From Methylophaga thalassica MP (GTDB lineage Bacteria; Pseudomonadota; Gammaproteobacteria; Nitrosococcales; Methylophagaceae), in the NCBI RefSeq assembly GCF_000214595.1, contig NZ_AFIG01000002.1, positions 82,860-146,859 of the forward strand: a DNA stretch of 64,000 bases, written 5' to 3'. The notes beneath the pieces are model-generated. The model searched no databases. It saw nothing but the letters and a program-made list of their open reading frames with translations, and was not told where the DNA came from. The position numbers and the translations under genes were made by a program. Positions 17,281 through 26,696 of the stretch are shown piece after piece. Numbering within the stretch: the first letter of the stretch is position 1; every line of letters starts with the position of its first letter.

Positions 17281-18660
17281 TTAATCATCAAATACAATTT
17301 TCACTTTCAGACCAGGTTGATTGTCATTAAGGTAAACCTTTGCTCCATGCAATTCTACTACAGCTTTCACTAAACTTAGCCCTAGACCGTTACCTTCAGT
17401 AGTTCTAGAATTATCTAGACGAACAAAGCGTTCAAATACTTTGTCGTGAAATTCTTCTGGAATACCTGGTCCATCATCGCTGATTACTATGGCAGTTGAG
17501 TCTTGATAAGTTCTAACCTTGAGTTCTATCTTTCCATTATTTGATGTGTATTTGATAGCATTCTCTAAAAGATTACTTATTGCTAATGATAGTAAATGTT
17601 GATTACCAATGATGGTAAGATTTGGGGCAATGTCGAGATGAATGTATTTATTTTTTTCTTCTGCTACAGCAGCATAAAGTTCACCAATGTCAGTGCAAAT
17701 GCATGATATGTTAATTGTTAACCACTCCCCCCTATAACTGCCAGCCTCGGTTTGTGTGATTTCTAAAAGAGAATTAAAAGTCGTTATTAAACTTTGGATC
17801 TGGATTACAGCATCTTGAATAACCTGCTTATATTCCTTTTCACTGCGACTTTCTAACAAAGCGACATCCAGGTGGTTGAGAACTCTTGTTAAAGGGCTTC
17901 TAAGGTCATGTGCGATATTATCAGTAACTTCTCTCATGCCTGATAAAAGCTTTTCTATCATGTCTAACATGCTATTTAGATGCTGTCCAAGTTCATCAAA
18001 CTCATCGTTATTACTTGATAAAACGATGCGTTGGTCAAGTTCACCTGTTTCAATAGCTTTAGCCGTATTATTTATGTTATCTATTCGTTTGAGAATTGTT
18101 TGTCCTAAAAACCATCCCATCATCATTGTAAAAATGATGGAAGTAATCAATATGATAGCTATAATAAAGAGGGTAAATTCCTGTATATCTTCCGCAGGTA
18201 AAACACTCAATGTAATCAGTAGCTCACTGCCATCAGCTAACTTACCGGCTATCATTGGCCAGTAGCCATCATTTTCCTCTAAATGTATAGGCGCAATATC
18301 ATTTTCAATCCAAATATTCACAACTTCTTCATTGGGATCTAGTTTCTTGGGCCATGCTAATAAGTCACCAAGTATTTTTTCACCTTTATCATTTACTAAT
18401 AGATAGTAATGACGTGTATCCAATCCTTCTTGCCAGTTTGAGCTAAGAATAGAAATAAGTTTTTCTCTTCCTTGAGTTGCATCGACTTCTTTAAGTTTTG
18501 ATAACTCAAATTTCAAACCTGATTCGAGTTGTGCATCGGTATACTGACTTGTTGACCAATAGAGAAAGCTCAGTCCTAAGGTAGTTAGAATTGTTATGAA
18601 AATAGCGTATTTTAAGACAAGCTTTATGACACTAGTTTTTAGGATTCGAGGGGTCTTCAC
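17281..18660 (-). CDS. Sensor histidine kinase of the envelope island
   Basis: 459 residues: helix at about 14-34, a periplasmic domain of about 120 residues, second helix at about 163-186, HAMP domain, the phospho-acceptor His near 251 in NIAHDLRSPLTRV, and ATPase boxes NLLENAIKYT, DDGPGIP and EGNGLGLSL. It overlaps the response regulator gene upstream by 29 bases. The pair is divergent from eptA, an arrangement like PmrAB or ColRS systems that control lipid A changes in response to metals or cationic peptides. That signal is inferred from neighbours only. Confidence 0.85.
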   Translation of the reverse strand: MKTPRILKTSVIKLVLKYAIFITILTTLGLSFLYWSTSQYTDAQLESGLKFELSKLKEVDATQGREKLISILSSNWQEGLDTRHYYLLVNDKGEKILGDLLAWPKKLDPNEEVVNIWIENDIAPIHLEENDGYWPMIAGKLADGSELLITLSVLPAEDIQEFTLFIIAIILITSIIFTMMMGWFLGQTILKRIDNINNTAKAIETGELDQRIVLSSNNDEFDELGQHLNSMLDMIEKLLSGMREVTDNIAHDLRSPLTRVLNHLDVALLESRSEKEYKQVIQDAVIQIQSLITTFNSLLEITQTEAGSYRGEWLTINISCICTDIGELYAAVAEEKNKYIHLDIAPNLTIIGNQHLLSLAISNLLENAIKYTSNNGKIELKVRTYQDSTAIVISDDGPGIPEEFHDKVFERFVRLDNSRTTEGNGLGLSLVKAVVELHGAKVYLNDNQPGLKVKIVFDD

Positions 18661-19324
18661 TAAGAATATATCCTTTGCCTCTAATGGTATGAAGCAATTG
18701 CTGAGAAAAGTCTTTATCTATTTTACTTCTGAGACGAGAGATCTGAGTGTCAACTAGATTAGTTTCAGGGTCAAAATGAAAACCCCATACTTTTTCTAAG
18801 AGCATTGTTCTGGTAACAATTTTGTTAATATTGCGAAGAAAGTATTCGAGTAGTTGCATTTCTTTTGGCTGTAGTCTTATTGCGATTCCATTTCTTGTCA
18901 CGGTATGAGATATAAGATCTAGTTTCAGGTCGTTAATGACTAATTCAGCTTTCTCGACATTGGTTAAACTTCGCCTATTTAATACTTCGATCCGAGCAAG
19001 TAGCTCATTAAATGCGTACGGTTTTACTAAATAATCATCGCCACCCGCTTTAAGTCCAGTGACTCTATCATCTACTTCACCTAATGCACTTAATATTAGG
19101 ACTGGTGTATGAATATCCTCTTCACGCAGTTTCCGTATGATTGTTAAACCGTCTAGATTTGGCAGCATTCTGTCGATGATCAATACATCATAATTTTGTG
19201 TATTGGCTAATGAAAAACCATGTAGACCATCGGAAGCATGAACAACTTCATACCCCGAATGTTTTAGACCTTTTTGAAGCGATGTGGCAGCTTCAATATC
19301 ATCTTCAATTAACAATATTTTCAT
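18632..19324 (-). CDS. OmpR-family response regulator of the envelope island
   Basis: 230 residues with the receiver acidic pair EDD near residue 7, Asp near 51 in VLIIDRMLPN, Lys near 101 in VKPYAFNELLARIE and a C-terminal winged helix ending in TIRGKGYIL. It is transcribed away from eptA; the shared 149-base gap carries a 31-base palindrome (19372-19402) that could be its operator or that of another factor. The kinase gene follows with an overlap. Confidence 0.86.
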   Translation of the reverse strand: MKILLIEDDIEAATSLQKGLKHSGYEVVHASDGLHGFSLANTQNYDVLIIDRMLPNLDGLTIIRKLREEDIHTPVLILSALGEVDDRVTGLKAGGDDYLVKPYAFNELLARIEVLNRRSLTNVEKAELVINDLKLDLISHTVTRNGIAIRLQPKEMQLLEYFLRNINKIVTRTMLLEKVWGFHFDPETNLVDTQISRLRSKIDKDFSQQLLHTIRGKGYILSEDPSNPKN

Positions 19325-19371
19325 AGAATTCGAGAATAGCGATTTCTGATAGTCATATGTAGAAACTTATA

Positions 19372-19402
19372 TTACCAAATTGTAATGATTACTATTTGGT
19401 AA
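19372..19402. promoter_or_regulatory. 31-bp palindrome between the divergent kinase operon and eptA
   Basis: Arms TTACCAAAT and ATTTGGTAA enclose a second dyad GTAAT-G-ATTAC; only one base pair of the whole 31 bases breaks the symmetry. It is centred in the gap between the two divergent units, so it is well placed to act as an operator. OmpR-type regulators usually bind direct repeats, so another regulator is possible. Confidence 0.65.
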
Positions 19403-19473
19403 CGATGTGAGGTGAAATCTTAACTAGTATTGCGACTTTGTGAATCTCAATTATGGAGTAGGGATACGCCCAC

Positions 19474-21126
19474 ATGGCAAAGTTGCTTAAAATTTCAAAC
19501 ATTGGCTTCAGAGCTGAGTATTTCTCGTTACTTTTGGCGGTCTTATTTGCTGTTGTATATAACCAAAGTCTATGGCTAGGTATCTATAACGCTCAAACTA
19601 ACCTGTCCCTGCACACATTATTATTCCTAATTTCCTGTGCCTTTTTCATTACTGCAACAAATAACTTTCTGTTCAATTTGTTTGCATATAAGCATATTCA
19701 AAAACTCGCTCTTATCATTATCGTTTTATGTTCGGCTGCAGCAAGCTACTTTATGGATGTCTATAACATATTACTTGATTCCAGTATGTTACAAAATGTC
19801 TTCCAAACAGATTATGCTGAAGCAAGAGATCTGTTGACATTTTCATTTTTGACACACATGTTTATATGGGGAGTTTTGCCGAGTTGTGTCATTTTCAAAA
19901 TAAACATTAAATACCGACCAGTTCATAAACAAATCTTAGCTAATACTCTATCAATGACTTCAAGCCTGATTGTCGTCGCACTAATCGCTTTAATGTTTTA
20001 TCAAGACTATGCCTCCTTACTACGAAATAATAGAGAACTTCGTTACCTAATTAATCCAGTAAATTACATATCAGCGTCTAAATCATTACTAGAAGAACAA
20101 TGGAAATCTGCTGCACAACCAATTCAATCAATCTCTCAAGGAGTTTCAAAAGGCCCTACTTGGTTAACAAAGAACAAACGCACTGTCTTTATCTTTGTGG
20201 TAGGTGAAACAGCTAGGGCACAAGAGTTTCACCTGAATGGATATTCTAAACAAACAACTCCTGAACTAGAGAAAAGAGACATTTTAAACTTTTCAGATGT
20301 GTCTTCATGTGGAACTGCCACAGCTGTATCTCTGCCATGTATGTTCTCAAAGTTTGGACGGGATAACTACACTGATAAAAAAGGTCGTCAATATGAGTCC
20401 TTACTGGATGTAATATCAGACGCGGGGATGAGCGTATCATGGCGTGATAACAATAGTGGGTGTAAAGGTGTATGTGACAGGGTAGATAATTTAAAGATAT
20501 CACACTTAGAATTTGCCAGTTTTTGCAATAAAAATGAGTGCTTCGATGAAGCATTACTTCAGGGGCTTGATGATGTTTTAGCCTCGACACAAAATGATCT
20601 GTTTATTGTTTTGCACCAGAAAGGAAGTCATGGTCCAGCCTACTTTGAGCGTGTACCGTCCAGCTTTGAACAATTCAAGCCAGCTTGTAAAACAAAACAG
20701 TTACAAGATTGCTCTGTAGATGAAATCACTAATGCTTACGATAACACGATCCTCTACACAGACTTCGTGCTAAGTAAGATCATTGATTATTTGAAAAGTA
20801 AGTCACTAACAAATGACACAGCCATGATATATGCCTCAGATCATGGTGAATCATTGGGTGAAAAAAATATGTTTTTGCACGGTGCTCCTTATTTTATGGC
20901 ACCTAAAGAGCAGACACATATACCTATGATATTTTGGATATCGGAATCATTTGAGAATGAATTTGGTATTGACCGTAGTTGCTTAGATAAAAAAACTAGC
21001 CACAAATATTCACATGACAATCTGTTTCATTCGATTCTCGGAGGACTGGATATATATACCGACGCTTACAAGCCAGAATTAGACATATTCAGAAGTTGTA
21101 AAGTCAAAAATATTGTGGCTAATTAG
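19474..21126 (+). CDS. eptA: Phosphoethanolamine transferase (EptA/MCR family)
   Basis: 550 residues with five N-terminal transmembrane helices and a periplasmic sulfatase-fold domain from about residue 225. Catalytic features are visible: the metal ligand Glu in VVGETARAQEFHLNGY, the nucleophile Thr in SCGTATAVSLPCMF, and SDHGESLGE plus HIPMIFW near the end. Cys pairs as in EptA and MCR proteins are present. The enzyme moves phosphoethanolamine from phosphatidylethanolamine to lipid A and leaves diacylglycerol. Members can confer polymyxin tolerance; whether this one does is not shown. First gene of a plus-strand operon. Confidence 0.9.
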   Translation: MAKLLKISNIGFRAEYFSLLLAVLFAVVYNQSLWLGIYNAQTNLSLHTLLFLISCAFFITATNNFLFNLFAYKHIQKLALIIIVLCSAAASYFMDVYNILLDSSMLQNVFQTDYAEARDLLTFSFLTHMFIWGVLPSCVIFKINIKYRPVHKQILANTLSMTSSLIVVALIALMFYQDYASLLRNNRELRYLINPVNYISASKSLLEEQWKSAAQPIQSISQGVSKGPTWLTKNKRTVFIFVVGETARAQEFHLNGYSKQTTPELEKRDILNFSDVSSCGTATAVSLPCMFSKFGRDNYTDKKGRQYESLLDVISDAGMSVSWRDNNSGCKGVCDRVDNLKISHLEFASFCNKNECFDEALLQGLDDVLASTQNDLFIVLHQKGSHGPAYFERVPSSFEQFKPACKTKQLQDCSVDEITNAYDNTILYTDFVLSKIIDYLKSKSLTNDTAMIYASDHGESLGEKNMFLHGAPYFMAPKEQTHIPMIFWISESFENEFGIDRSCLDKKTSHKYSHDNLFHSILGGLDIYTDAYKPELDIFRSCKVKNIVAN

Positions 21127-21137
21127 GGATCGATTGT

Positions 21138-21857
21138 ATGCCATATTCAAGATGGATTTTATTCCCAGTTATTATCTACTTGGTATCTATTTTCTATTTG
21201 CAAGGTTTGAATGGTGACTACGTAATTGCTCAGATTATTTACGGCGCTGAAGGTGGTAGTTGGGTACTTAAGAAGCACTGGCTAACAGAAACGCTGATTC
21301 ATAAGTGGGGGCATCATTTAGTAATCGCGCTGTATATATCAATTATGGGTATATATGTTATTTCATTCAGAAATAAACGCTTATCTAATTATAATTCAGG
21401 ATTAAAGTATCTAGTTATTGGTATACCTTTAGGTACTTTAATTGTATCTCTACTCAAGCACGTTACTCATATCAGTTGTCCATGGGATCTAACTGCATTT
21501 GGGGGAGACCAACCGTATTTCCCCTGGGTAAGAAGCATATTAGAGTCTAATATAAAAGAATCAGGTCAATGCTTTCCTGCAGGGCATGCAAGTTCTGCAT
21601 ATACATATTTCACTCTATTTTTTTTCTCTCGAAACTATTTCCCCGATTATGCAAAAACTGTTTTGCTTTGTGTTCTATTTTTTGGACTTATTTATGGGGT
21701 TTCTCAACAACTGCGTGGGGCACACTTTTTAAGTCATGATTTAACATCCGCATTGATTTGCTGGTTTTCAAGCTTGGCTTTGTGGATATATTTCTCCAGA
21801 GAAAATACCTTAAAAAAATCGAAAATACTGATCGATAGTGGAGAGGAAAATGATTAA
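21138..21857 (+). CDS. PAP2-family membrane phosphatase
   Basis: 239 residues with about five to six helices and the PAP2 signatures: KHVTHISCPWDL (motif 1 variant), CFPAGHAS (motif 2) and SQQLRGAHFLSHDL (motif 3, with His and Asp of the active site). Such enzymes remove phosphate from lipid A, undecaprenyl diphosphate or phosphatidic acid. It is 11 bases after eptA, so a lipid A 1-phosphatase role that makes room for phosphoethanolamine is plausible. The CPW instead of RPW in motif 1 is slightly unusual but seen in the lipid A group. Confidence 0.83.
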   Translation: MPYSRWILFPVIIYLVSIFYLQGLNGDYVIAQIIYGAEGGSWVLKKHWLTETLIHKWGHHLVIALYISIMGIYVISFRNKRLSNYNSGLKYLVIGIPLGTLIVSLLKHVTHISCPWDLTAFGGDQPYFPWVRSILESNIKESGQCFPAGHASSAYTYFTLFFFSRNYFPDYAKTVLLCVLFFGLIYGVSQQLRGAHFLSHDLTSALICWFSSLALWIYFSRENTLKKSKILIDSGEEND

Positions 21858-22320
21858 TCCTGCTCATATTCACCCATTGCTTGTTCAGATTCCAATAGCT
21901 GTCTTGCCGGCTTCAGTAATCATTCAGATCACCGCTCAACTCAAGTGTGAAGACTTATCCTCAAATTCTGGTTTTTCAGGTGTGGGATTCAAACTACTAA
22001 TTTTTGGAACGGTGATTGCCTATCTGAGTGCAGGTTTCGGTGATATTGCCCTTGATAAAGCGCTTGCCAGTGGTTTTGCAGAAGAACCTTTAAAACAACA
22101 TCAATTCGTCGCCAACTCAGCAGTGCTTTTATTTGCATTTGCCTCTCTTACACAAATATTGATTAGGTGGAGAAATTGTAGCCTAAAAGGTCTATTTAGT
22201 TGGCTGATATTAACACTTGAATCTGCAGCAGTTATTACATTGTTTGTCGCTGTCTATTATGGCCACTTTCTGGTGCTTGAAAATGGCGTAAATGTTGAAA
22301 CAGCCAAGCCAGTACTTTGA
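21850..22320 (+). CDS. DUF2231-type membrane protein
   Basis: 157 residues with four hydrophobic helices, opening with NPAHIHPLLVQIPIAVLPAS, the His-Pro motif of DUF2231 proteins, and a later KQHQFVANSAV helix. I start it at 21850, where GGAGAGGAAA precedes the ATG; it overlaps the PAP2 stop by 8 bases. Function of the family is unknown, although some are linked to heme or redox proteins. Confidence 0.7.
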   Translation: MINPAHIHPLLVQIPIAVLPASVIIQITAQLKCEDLSSNSGFSGVGFKLLIFGTVIAYLSAGFGDIALDKALASGFAEEPLKQHQFVANSAVLLFAFASLTQILIRWRNCSLKGLFSWLILTLESAAVITLFVAVYYGHFLVLENGVNVETAKPVL

Positions 22321-22358
22321 ACTGATACAAGCAAGAGAAATTATATGAGGAACATACT

Positions 22359-23117
22359 GTGAATAATTATTCAGAAAATATTATGTCTAAAGTGCCACAA
22401 GTAACATTACTGTTTTGGGTGCTAAAAATTATCTCGACAACACTCGGGGAAACCGGTGGTGATGCTGTTTCAATGAAAATGAATCTAGGTTATCTCGCCG
22501 CGACAGGTATTTTCTTCACTTTGTTTGTTTTATCTGTAAGTGTTCAGATCTTCGCTAAAAAATTTCACCCACTGATTTACTGGTTCACCATAATTACCAC
22601 TACAACTGTTGGTACAACATTAGCCGACTTTACAACTCGGTCTTTAGGAATTGGATACCTCGGAGGCTCAATGCTTCTTTTAACACTTTTGATTGGTTGT
22701 TTAGCACTTTGGTACAGCCGCCTTGGAACGGTATCCGTCGCCTCCGTTAATCAACCTAAAGCAGAAGTATTTTACTGGCTGACAATTATGTTTTCTCAAA
22801 CATTAGGAACGGCATTAGGAGATTGGACGGCAGATACAGCTGGAGTAGGTTATTTGGGAAGTGCTGTTTTATTCAGTGGAATCCTAATCATATTGTTAGC
22901 CGCAAATTATTTAACGACTGCTTCTAAAACCTTACTTTTTTGGTCTGCATTCGTTCTTACAAGGCCTTTAGGAGCTGTACTTGGTGATTTTCTGGATAAA
23001 TCCCCCTCTTCTGGTGGGCTTGGACTCAGTCATTATGGTGCAACTGCAGCGCTTTTATCCATGATGCTATTTCTTCTTTTTTCATTCAAACAATCACCTG
23101 CTAGTAAAGCTCATTGA
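22359..23117 (+). CDS. COG4705-type repeat membrane protein
   Basis: 252 residues with four similar two-helix units, each holding a TLG/TTxG...GD/AD motif followed by GYLGG or GYLGS (KIISTTLGETGGDAV, TTTVGTTLADFT, SQTLGTALGDWTAD, RPLGAVLGDFLD). This repeated GD pattern is what I know from COG4705 membrane proteins of unknown function. The repeated acidic residues inside helices suggest an ion transporter. GAGGA precedes the GTG start by seven bases. Confidence 0.7.
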   Translation: MNNYSENIMSKVPQVTLLFWVLKIISTTLGETGGDAVSMKMNLGYLAATGIFFTLFVLSVSVQIFAKKFHPLIYWFTIITTTTVGTTLADFTTRSLGIGYLGGSMLLLTLLIGCLALWYSRLGTVSVASVNQPKAEVFYWLTIMFSQTLGTALGDWTADTAGVGYLGSAVLFSGILIILLAANYLTTASKTLLFWSAFVLTRPLGAVLGDFLDKSPSSGGLGLSHYGATAALLSMMLFLLFSFKQSPASKAH

Positions 23118-23132
23118 TTTGGTAACTGAAAA

Positions 23133-23516
23133 ATGAATGAATCACGACAAAATAATAGATTTATCAAGAAGCACACAGGGATAAAACGTTTATTTTATGC
23201 GACAACATATTCTTGGAATGGGTTGAGGTCGGCTCTAAAAAATGAAGCTGCATTTAGACAAGAGTTTTTAGTATTTATCATATTTACCGTTTTTACGTTT
23301 TTATTTGATGTTACTGCTATAGAGCGAATTGCTTTAATTAGCAGCCTACTAATGGTTTTGATTCTCGAATTAGTTAATTCTGCCATTGAATGTGTTGTCG
23401 ATCGTGTTGGGATGGACTGGCATCCATTGTCTGGTCGAGCCAAGGATTACGGCTCTCTAGCGGTTTTATTGGGCTTAGTGATAGCCGCAGGCATCTGGAT
23501 AGGCATTCTCTATTAG
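23133..23516 (+). CDS. dgkA: Diacylglycerol kinase
   Basis: 127 residues, three membrane helices, and all key DgkA blocks: NEAAFRQE, ILELVNSAIECVVDR with the catalytic Glu, and GRAKDYGSLAV. The enzyme phosphorylates diacylglycerol to phosphatidic acid. EptA-type transferases release diacylglycerol, so dgkA in this operon makes sense as recycling. The chromosome surely has its own copy; this one is tailored to the island. Confidence 0.93.
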   Translation: MNESRQNNRFIKKHTGIKRLFYATTYSWNGLRSALKNEAAFRQEFLVFIIFTVFTFLFDVTAIERIALISSLLMVLILELVNSAIECVVDRVGMDWHPLSGRAKDYGSLAVLLGLVIAAGIWIGILY

Positions 23517-23636
23517 AAATGTTCTTTTACATTCTGTCTTTATGAGTCTTTTAACTAAAAAAAGTTATAAATCAGTATTAATAATTTGCTGCTAATGAAG
23601 TTTTAATTAGTTGCGATCTGATTGGAAAATAAGTCT

Positions 23637-25682
23637 ATGACAACAGCAAAAAATCAGTCCACATTACAAACAGACGTGTATTTTTTATTGAGTTCTGCTT
23701 TTATTCTCATGATTTTACAAACAGTATTGAGACTAATATTACTTGCGAGAAATCATGAGCTTGCTACTCAAATACCAATGACCGATCTTTGTGCATCATT
23801 TTTAATTGGTATGAGATTTGATTTAATAATTACGGTATATGCTGTTACCCCTTTAGTTCTAGGAATGCTATTTAGACAGGGTTTTAAGTTTCGTAAACTA
23901 TATCTTGTATGGTTGACTTTTGTAGCTAGCTTATTGATTTTCCTAGCAGTGATGGAACTTGACTTTTATCATGAGTTTCACACTCGCCTAAATAGCCTTG
24001 TTTTTGAGTATTTAAAGGAAGAGCCCGGTACCGTATTAAGCATGGTTTGGTATGGATTTCCGGTTATTAAATATTTAATGCTGGTTGTTGTTCTTGTAAC
24101 CATTATTTATTACGCCTTAAAAAAGAACAGTGATCATATAGCTCATGGGCAGAGACAAATTTCTTATTCAACTCGATTATGTGTTTTCTTTTTATTATTG
24201 ATTGTTAGTATCGTCGCTGCTAGAGGAACACTAAGGCAGGGGCCTCCTCTTAGATGGGGAGATGCATTTCATAGTGAATACTTATTTTCAAATCACTTAG
24301 CGTTGAATGGCGTATATACCTTGAGTAAAGCCATTATTGGAAGTCGTAAAGTTGACAATAAATGGCTTAAACAAATGCCGTTAGATGAAGCCAATTCAAT
24401 CGTGAAAACAATGCTTTTAACAAGCAAAGATAAGTTGCTATCTTCTGATACTTCACCTACCTATAGGCAATACGATGCGGGTGAAGGACTTCAGAGCGAA
24501 CCATTAAATGTCGTATTTATTCTGATGGAAAGTTTCAGTGGTGAGTATGTCGGTGCTCTTGGGCATGACTACTCCATCACCCCTGAATTTGACAAATTAA
24601 GTCAAAGGGGACTGCTATTCGAACGTTTTTTTTCTAATGGGACGCATACACATCAAGGCATGTTTGCTTCAGTGTCATGTTTTCCAAACTTGCCTCATTA
24701 CGAGTATTTGATGCAGCAACCTGAGGGAACAAGGAAATTTTCAGGCTCGATACAAATCACCGCTGATAGAGGCTATCAAAGCTTGTATGTTTATAACGGT
24801 GATTTTGCTTGGGATAATCAGAAAGGCTTCTTTGGTACTCAAGGCATGCAGAGGTTTATTGGCAGACATGATTACGTCAATCCTATATTTTCCGATCCTA
24901 CATGGGGCGTTTCTGATCAGGACATGTTTAATCGTGCTGAGATAGAGTTGAAAGAACTTCCAAAAGACAAACCTTTTTTTGCTTTTCTACAGACACTATC
25001 TAACCATACACCTTATGCACTACCGATACCTTTACCTGTCAGACCTGTTACAGGATTTGGTTCGCTAGATGAACATTTAACAGCAATGCGTTATTCAGAT
25101 TGGGCTCTCGGGCAGTTTTTTAAGAAAGTAGAACAATCTAGTTATTATAAAAATACAATTTTTGTCATTGTCGGCGATCATGGGTTTGGTACAAACCGTC
25201 AACTTACAGACATAGATCTACTTCGATTTCACGTTCCATTACTAATTATTGGGCCGGGGATTATTGAGAAGTATGGCAGAAGAAACACAATGGTCGGATC
25301 TCAGGTGGACATCGCTCCAATAATCGCTGGCCTACTTGGAGGTAAGAGTGTTCATAGTTGTTGGGGTAGAGACTTGTTAAATATAGATGATAAAGGGTTT
25401 GCCATCATTAAACCTTCTGGCTCAGATCCAACAACAGCGATTATCAGTGGTGAAGAAATACTGGTTAGAGATGCCTATGACAAAGAAAAGCTTTATAGCT
25501 ATCAACTGGGAAAGTTGCCTGAGGTTACGCTTTCATCCTCTGATGACAAAAATGTAATGTCCCACAGGCTTAGTGCTTATATCCAGTCAGCTACTAAGAG
25601 TTTACTTGATGCTTCAACGCATCGTCCTGACTTCCTGACAAAAAAAGACATCAGTAATAAATATGATAAACCTCAGAAGTGA
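23637..25682 (+). CDS. LTA-synthase-like membrane sulfatase/transferase
   Basis: About 681 residues: five N-terminal helices, then a sulfatase-fold domain outside the membrane from about residue 290. Motifs include ILMESFSGEYVGALG (metal Glu), SNGTHTHQGMFAS with the nucleophile Thr, and IVGDHGFGTN. This is the LtaS/OpgB group, which moves glycerol phosphate or phosphoethanolamine to glycans or lipids. The product made in this gram-negative setting is not known. The start at 23637 is chosen over the TTG at 23622. The 120-base gap before it may hold a promoter. Confidence 0.82.
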   Translation: MTTAKNQSTLQTDVYFLLSSAFILMILQTVLRLILLARNHELATQIPMTDLCASFLIGMRFDLIITVYAVTPLVLGMLFRQGFKFRKLYLVWLTFVASLLIFLAVMELDFYHEFHTRLNSLVFEYLKEEPGTVLSMVWYGFPVIKYLMLVVVLVTIIYYALKKNSDHIAHGQRQISYSTRLCVFFLLLIVSIVAARGTLRQGPPLRWGDAFHSEYLFSNHLALNGVYTLSKAIIGSRKVDNKWLKQMPLDEANSIVKTMLLTSKDKLLSSDTSPTYRQYDAGEGLQSEPLNVVFILMESFSGEYVGALGHDYSITPEFDKLSQRGLLFERFFSNGTHTHQGMFASVSCFPNLPHYEYLMQQPEGTRKFSGSIQITADRGYQSLYVYNGDFAWDNQKGFFGTQGMQRFIGRHDYVNPIFSDPTWGVSDQDMFNRAEIELKELPKDKPFFAFLQTLSNHTPYALPIPLPVRPVTGFGSLDEHLTAMRYSDWALGQFFKKVEQSSYYKNTIFVIVGDHGFGTNRQLTDIDLLRFHVPLLIIGPGIIEKYGRRNTMVGSQVDIAPIIAGLLGGKSVHSCWGRDLLNIDDKGFAIIKPSGSDPTTAIISGEEILVRDAYDKEKLYSYQLGKLPEVTLSSSDDKNVMSHRLSAYIQSATKSLLDASTHRPDFLTKKDISNKYDKPQK

Positions 25683-25688
25683 TAAGCA

Positions 25689-26378
25689 ATGAAAAGAAAA
25701 GATCTTGAGTTTTCAAAAAAATATGATGCAGAGCATGCAAAAGCATACTTTGAAAAACATCAGTCAGGACTATGGCGTAAGATTTCTAATTGGAGAGACC
25801 AGCAGATTTGTAGGCAAGCTCTTAAAATCGCAGGAAATCCTAATTCTATTCTAGATATGCCATGTGGGACTGGTCGATTTTGGCCGTTGTTAGCTGAAAA
25901 GAAGAACAGAGCAATTATCGCTGCAGATTATAGCCAAGAAATGATAGATATTGGTATGGCCTATCGCCCTTATGAGATAACCCAGAAAATCCAAACTCTG
26001 CAAACATCGGCATTCGATTTGACAATGAATGATAATAGTGTGGACTGTGTTTTTTGTATTCGACTTTTACATCATATCGGGACATCAGAAGACAGAATGA
26101 AAATTCTTGATGAATTACATCGAGTGACCCGCCAATCGGTGATTATTTCATTATGGGTAGATGGTAATTATAAAGCCTGGAGACGGAAAAAACTTGAGAG
26201 AAAAAGAACGAACCAAAGTTATCAAAATAGATTTGTTCTTCCTGTTGAAATGGTAGAAAAAGAGTTTGAAAACTCCGGCTTTATAATCAAAAAACACATA
26301 GACTTTATCCCGAAGTATGCAATGTGGCGTACCTATGTTTTGAGTAAAGACCACGCATTTATTTCTAAATCTTCCTAA
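25689..26378 (+). CDS. Class I SAM-dependent methyltransferase
   Basis: 229 residues with the SAM-binding loop ILDMPCGTGRF (motif I, about residues 54-64), the acidic end of strand 2 in AADYSQEMID and a later RLLHHI loop. The N-terminal basic stretch (KKYDAEHAKAYFEKH...LWRKISNWRD) resembles lipid or small-molecule methyltransferases. It follows the LtaS-like gene by six bases. The substrate is unknown; a lipid is likely from context. Confidence 0.78.
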   Translation: MKRKDLEFSKKYDAEHAKAYFEKHQSGLWRKISNWRDQQICRQALKIAGNPNSILDMPCGTGRFWPLLAEKKNRAIIAADYSQEMIDIGMAYRPYEITQKIQTLQTSAFDLTMNDNSVDCVFCIRLLHHIGTSEDRMKILDELHRVTRQSVIISLWVDGNYKAWRRKKLERKRTNQSYQNRFVLPVEMVEKEFENSGFIIKKHIDFIPKYAMWRTYVLSKDHAFISKSS

Positions 26379-26385
26379 ATACAGA

Positions 26386-26646
26386 ATGAGAATGACGGAC
26401 TCATCATTAGCTTGTACTTTATGGCAACTGCAGGAGGGAAAGTCTGCCTTTATTCTAGCCACAAATAAAGACATTAATCCTATTCTTGATGCACGCATAC
26501 AAGACTTAGGTCTTGGAATTGGTGAGCAGATAAGGTGTTTATGTAAAGGTCCATTCAACGGCACTATTGTTATACAAGTCGGTGACTGTATTTATTCACT
26601 GGATCCTAGTCTGGCCAAGCAGATACAGGTAATCGCCTTAGGATAA
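26386..26646 (+). CDS. feoA: Ferrous iron transport protein A
   Basis: 86 residues with an SH3-like FeoA pattern: TLWQLQEGKSAFI, then ILDARIQDLGLGIGEQIRCL and a final strand set with YSLDPSLAKQIQV. FeoA is a cytoplasmic partner of the iron transporter FeoB, which follows 50 bases downstream. Eight bases separate it from the methyltransferase, so iron uptake is in the same transcript as the envelope genes. Confidence 0.88.
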   Translation: MRMTDSSLACTLWQLQEGKSAFILATNKDINPILDARIQDLGLGIGEQIRCLCKGPFNGTIVIQVGDCIYSLDPSLAKQIQVIALG

Positions 26647-26696
26647 GTGAGCTAAGCTCAACGATATATAACTATCGAGAGATGTTCTATTAAATT

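Noticed and set aside
17121-17330. Plus-strand frame of 69 residues
   Set aside because: Runs into the opposite strand of the kinase gene, with no start signal or known motif.
21688-21873. Minus-strand frame of 61 residues
   Set aside because: Antisense of the PAP2 gene end; no supporting signal.
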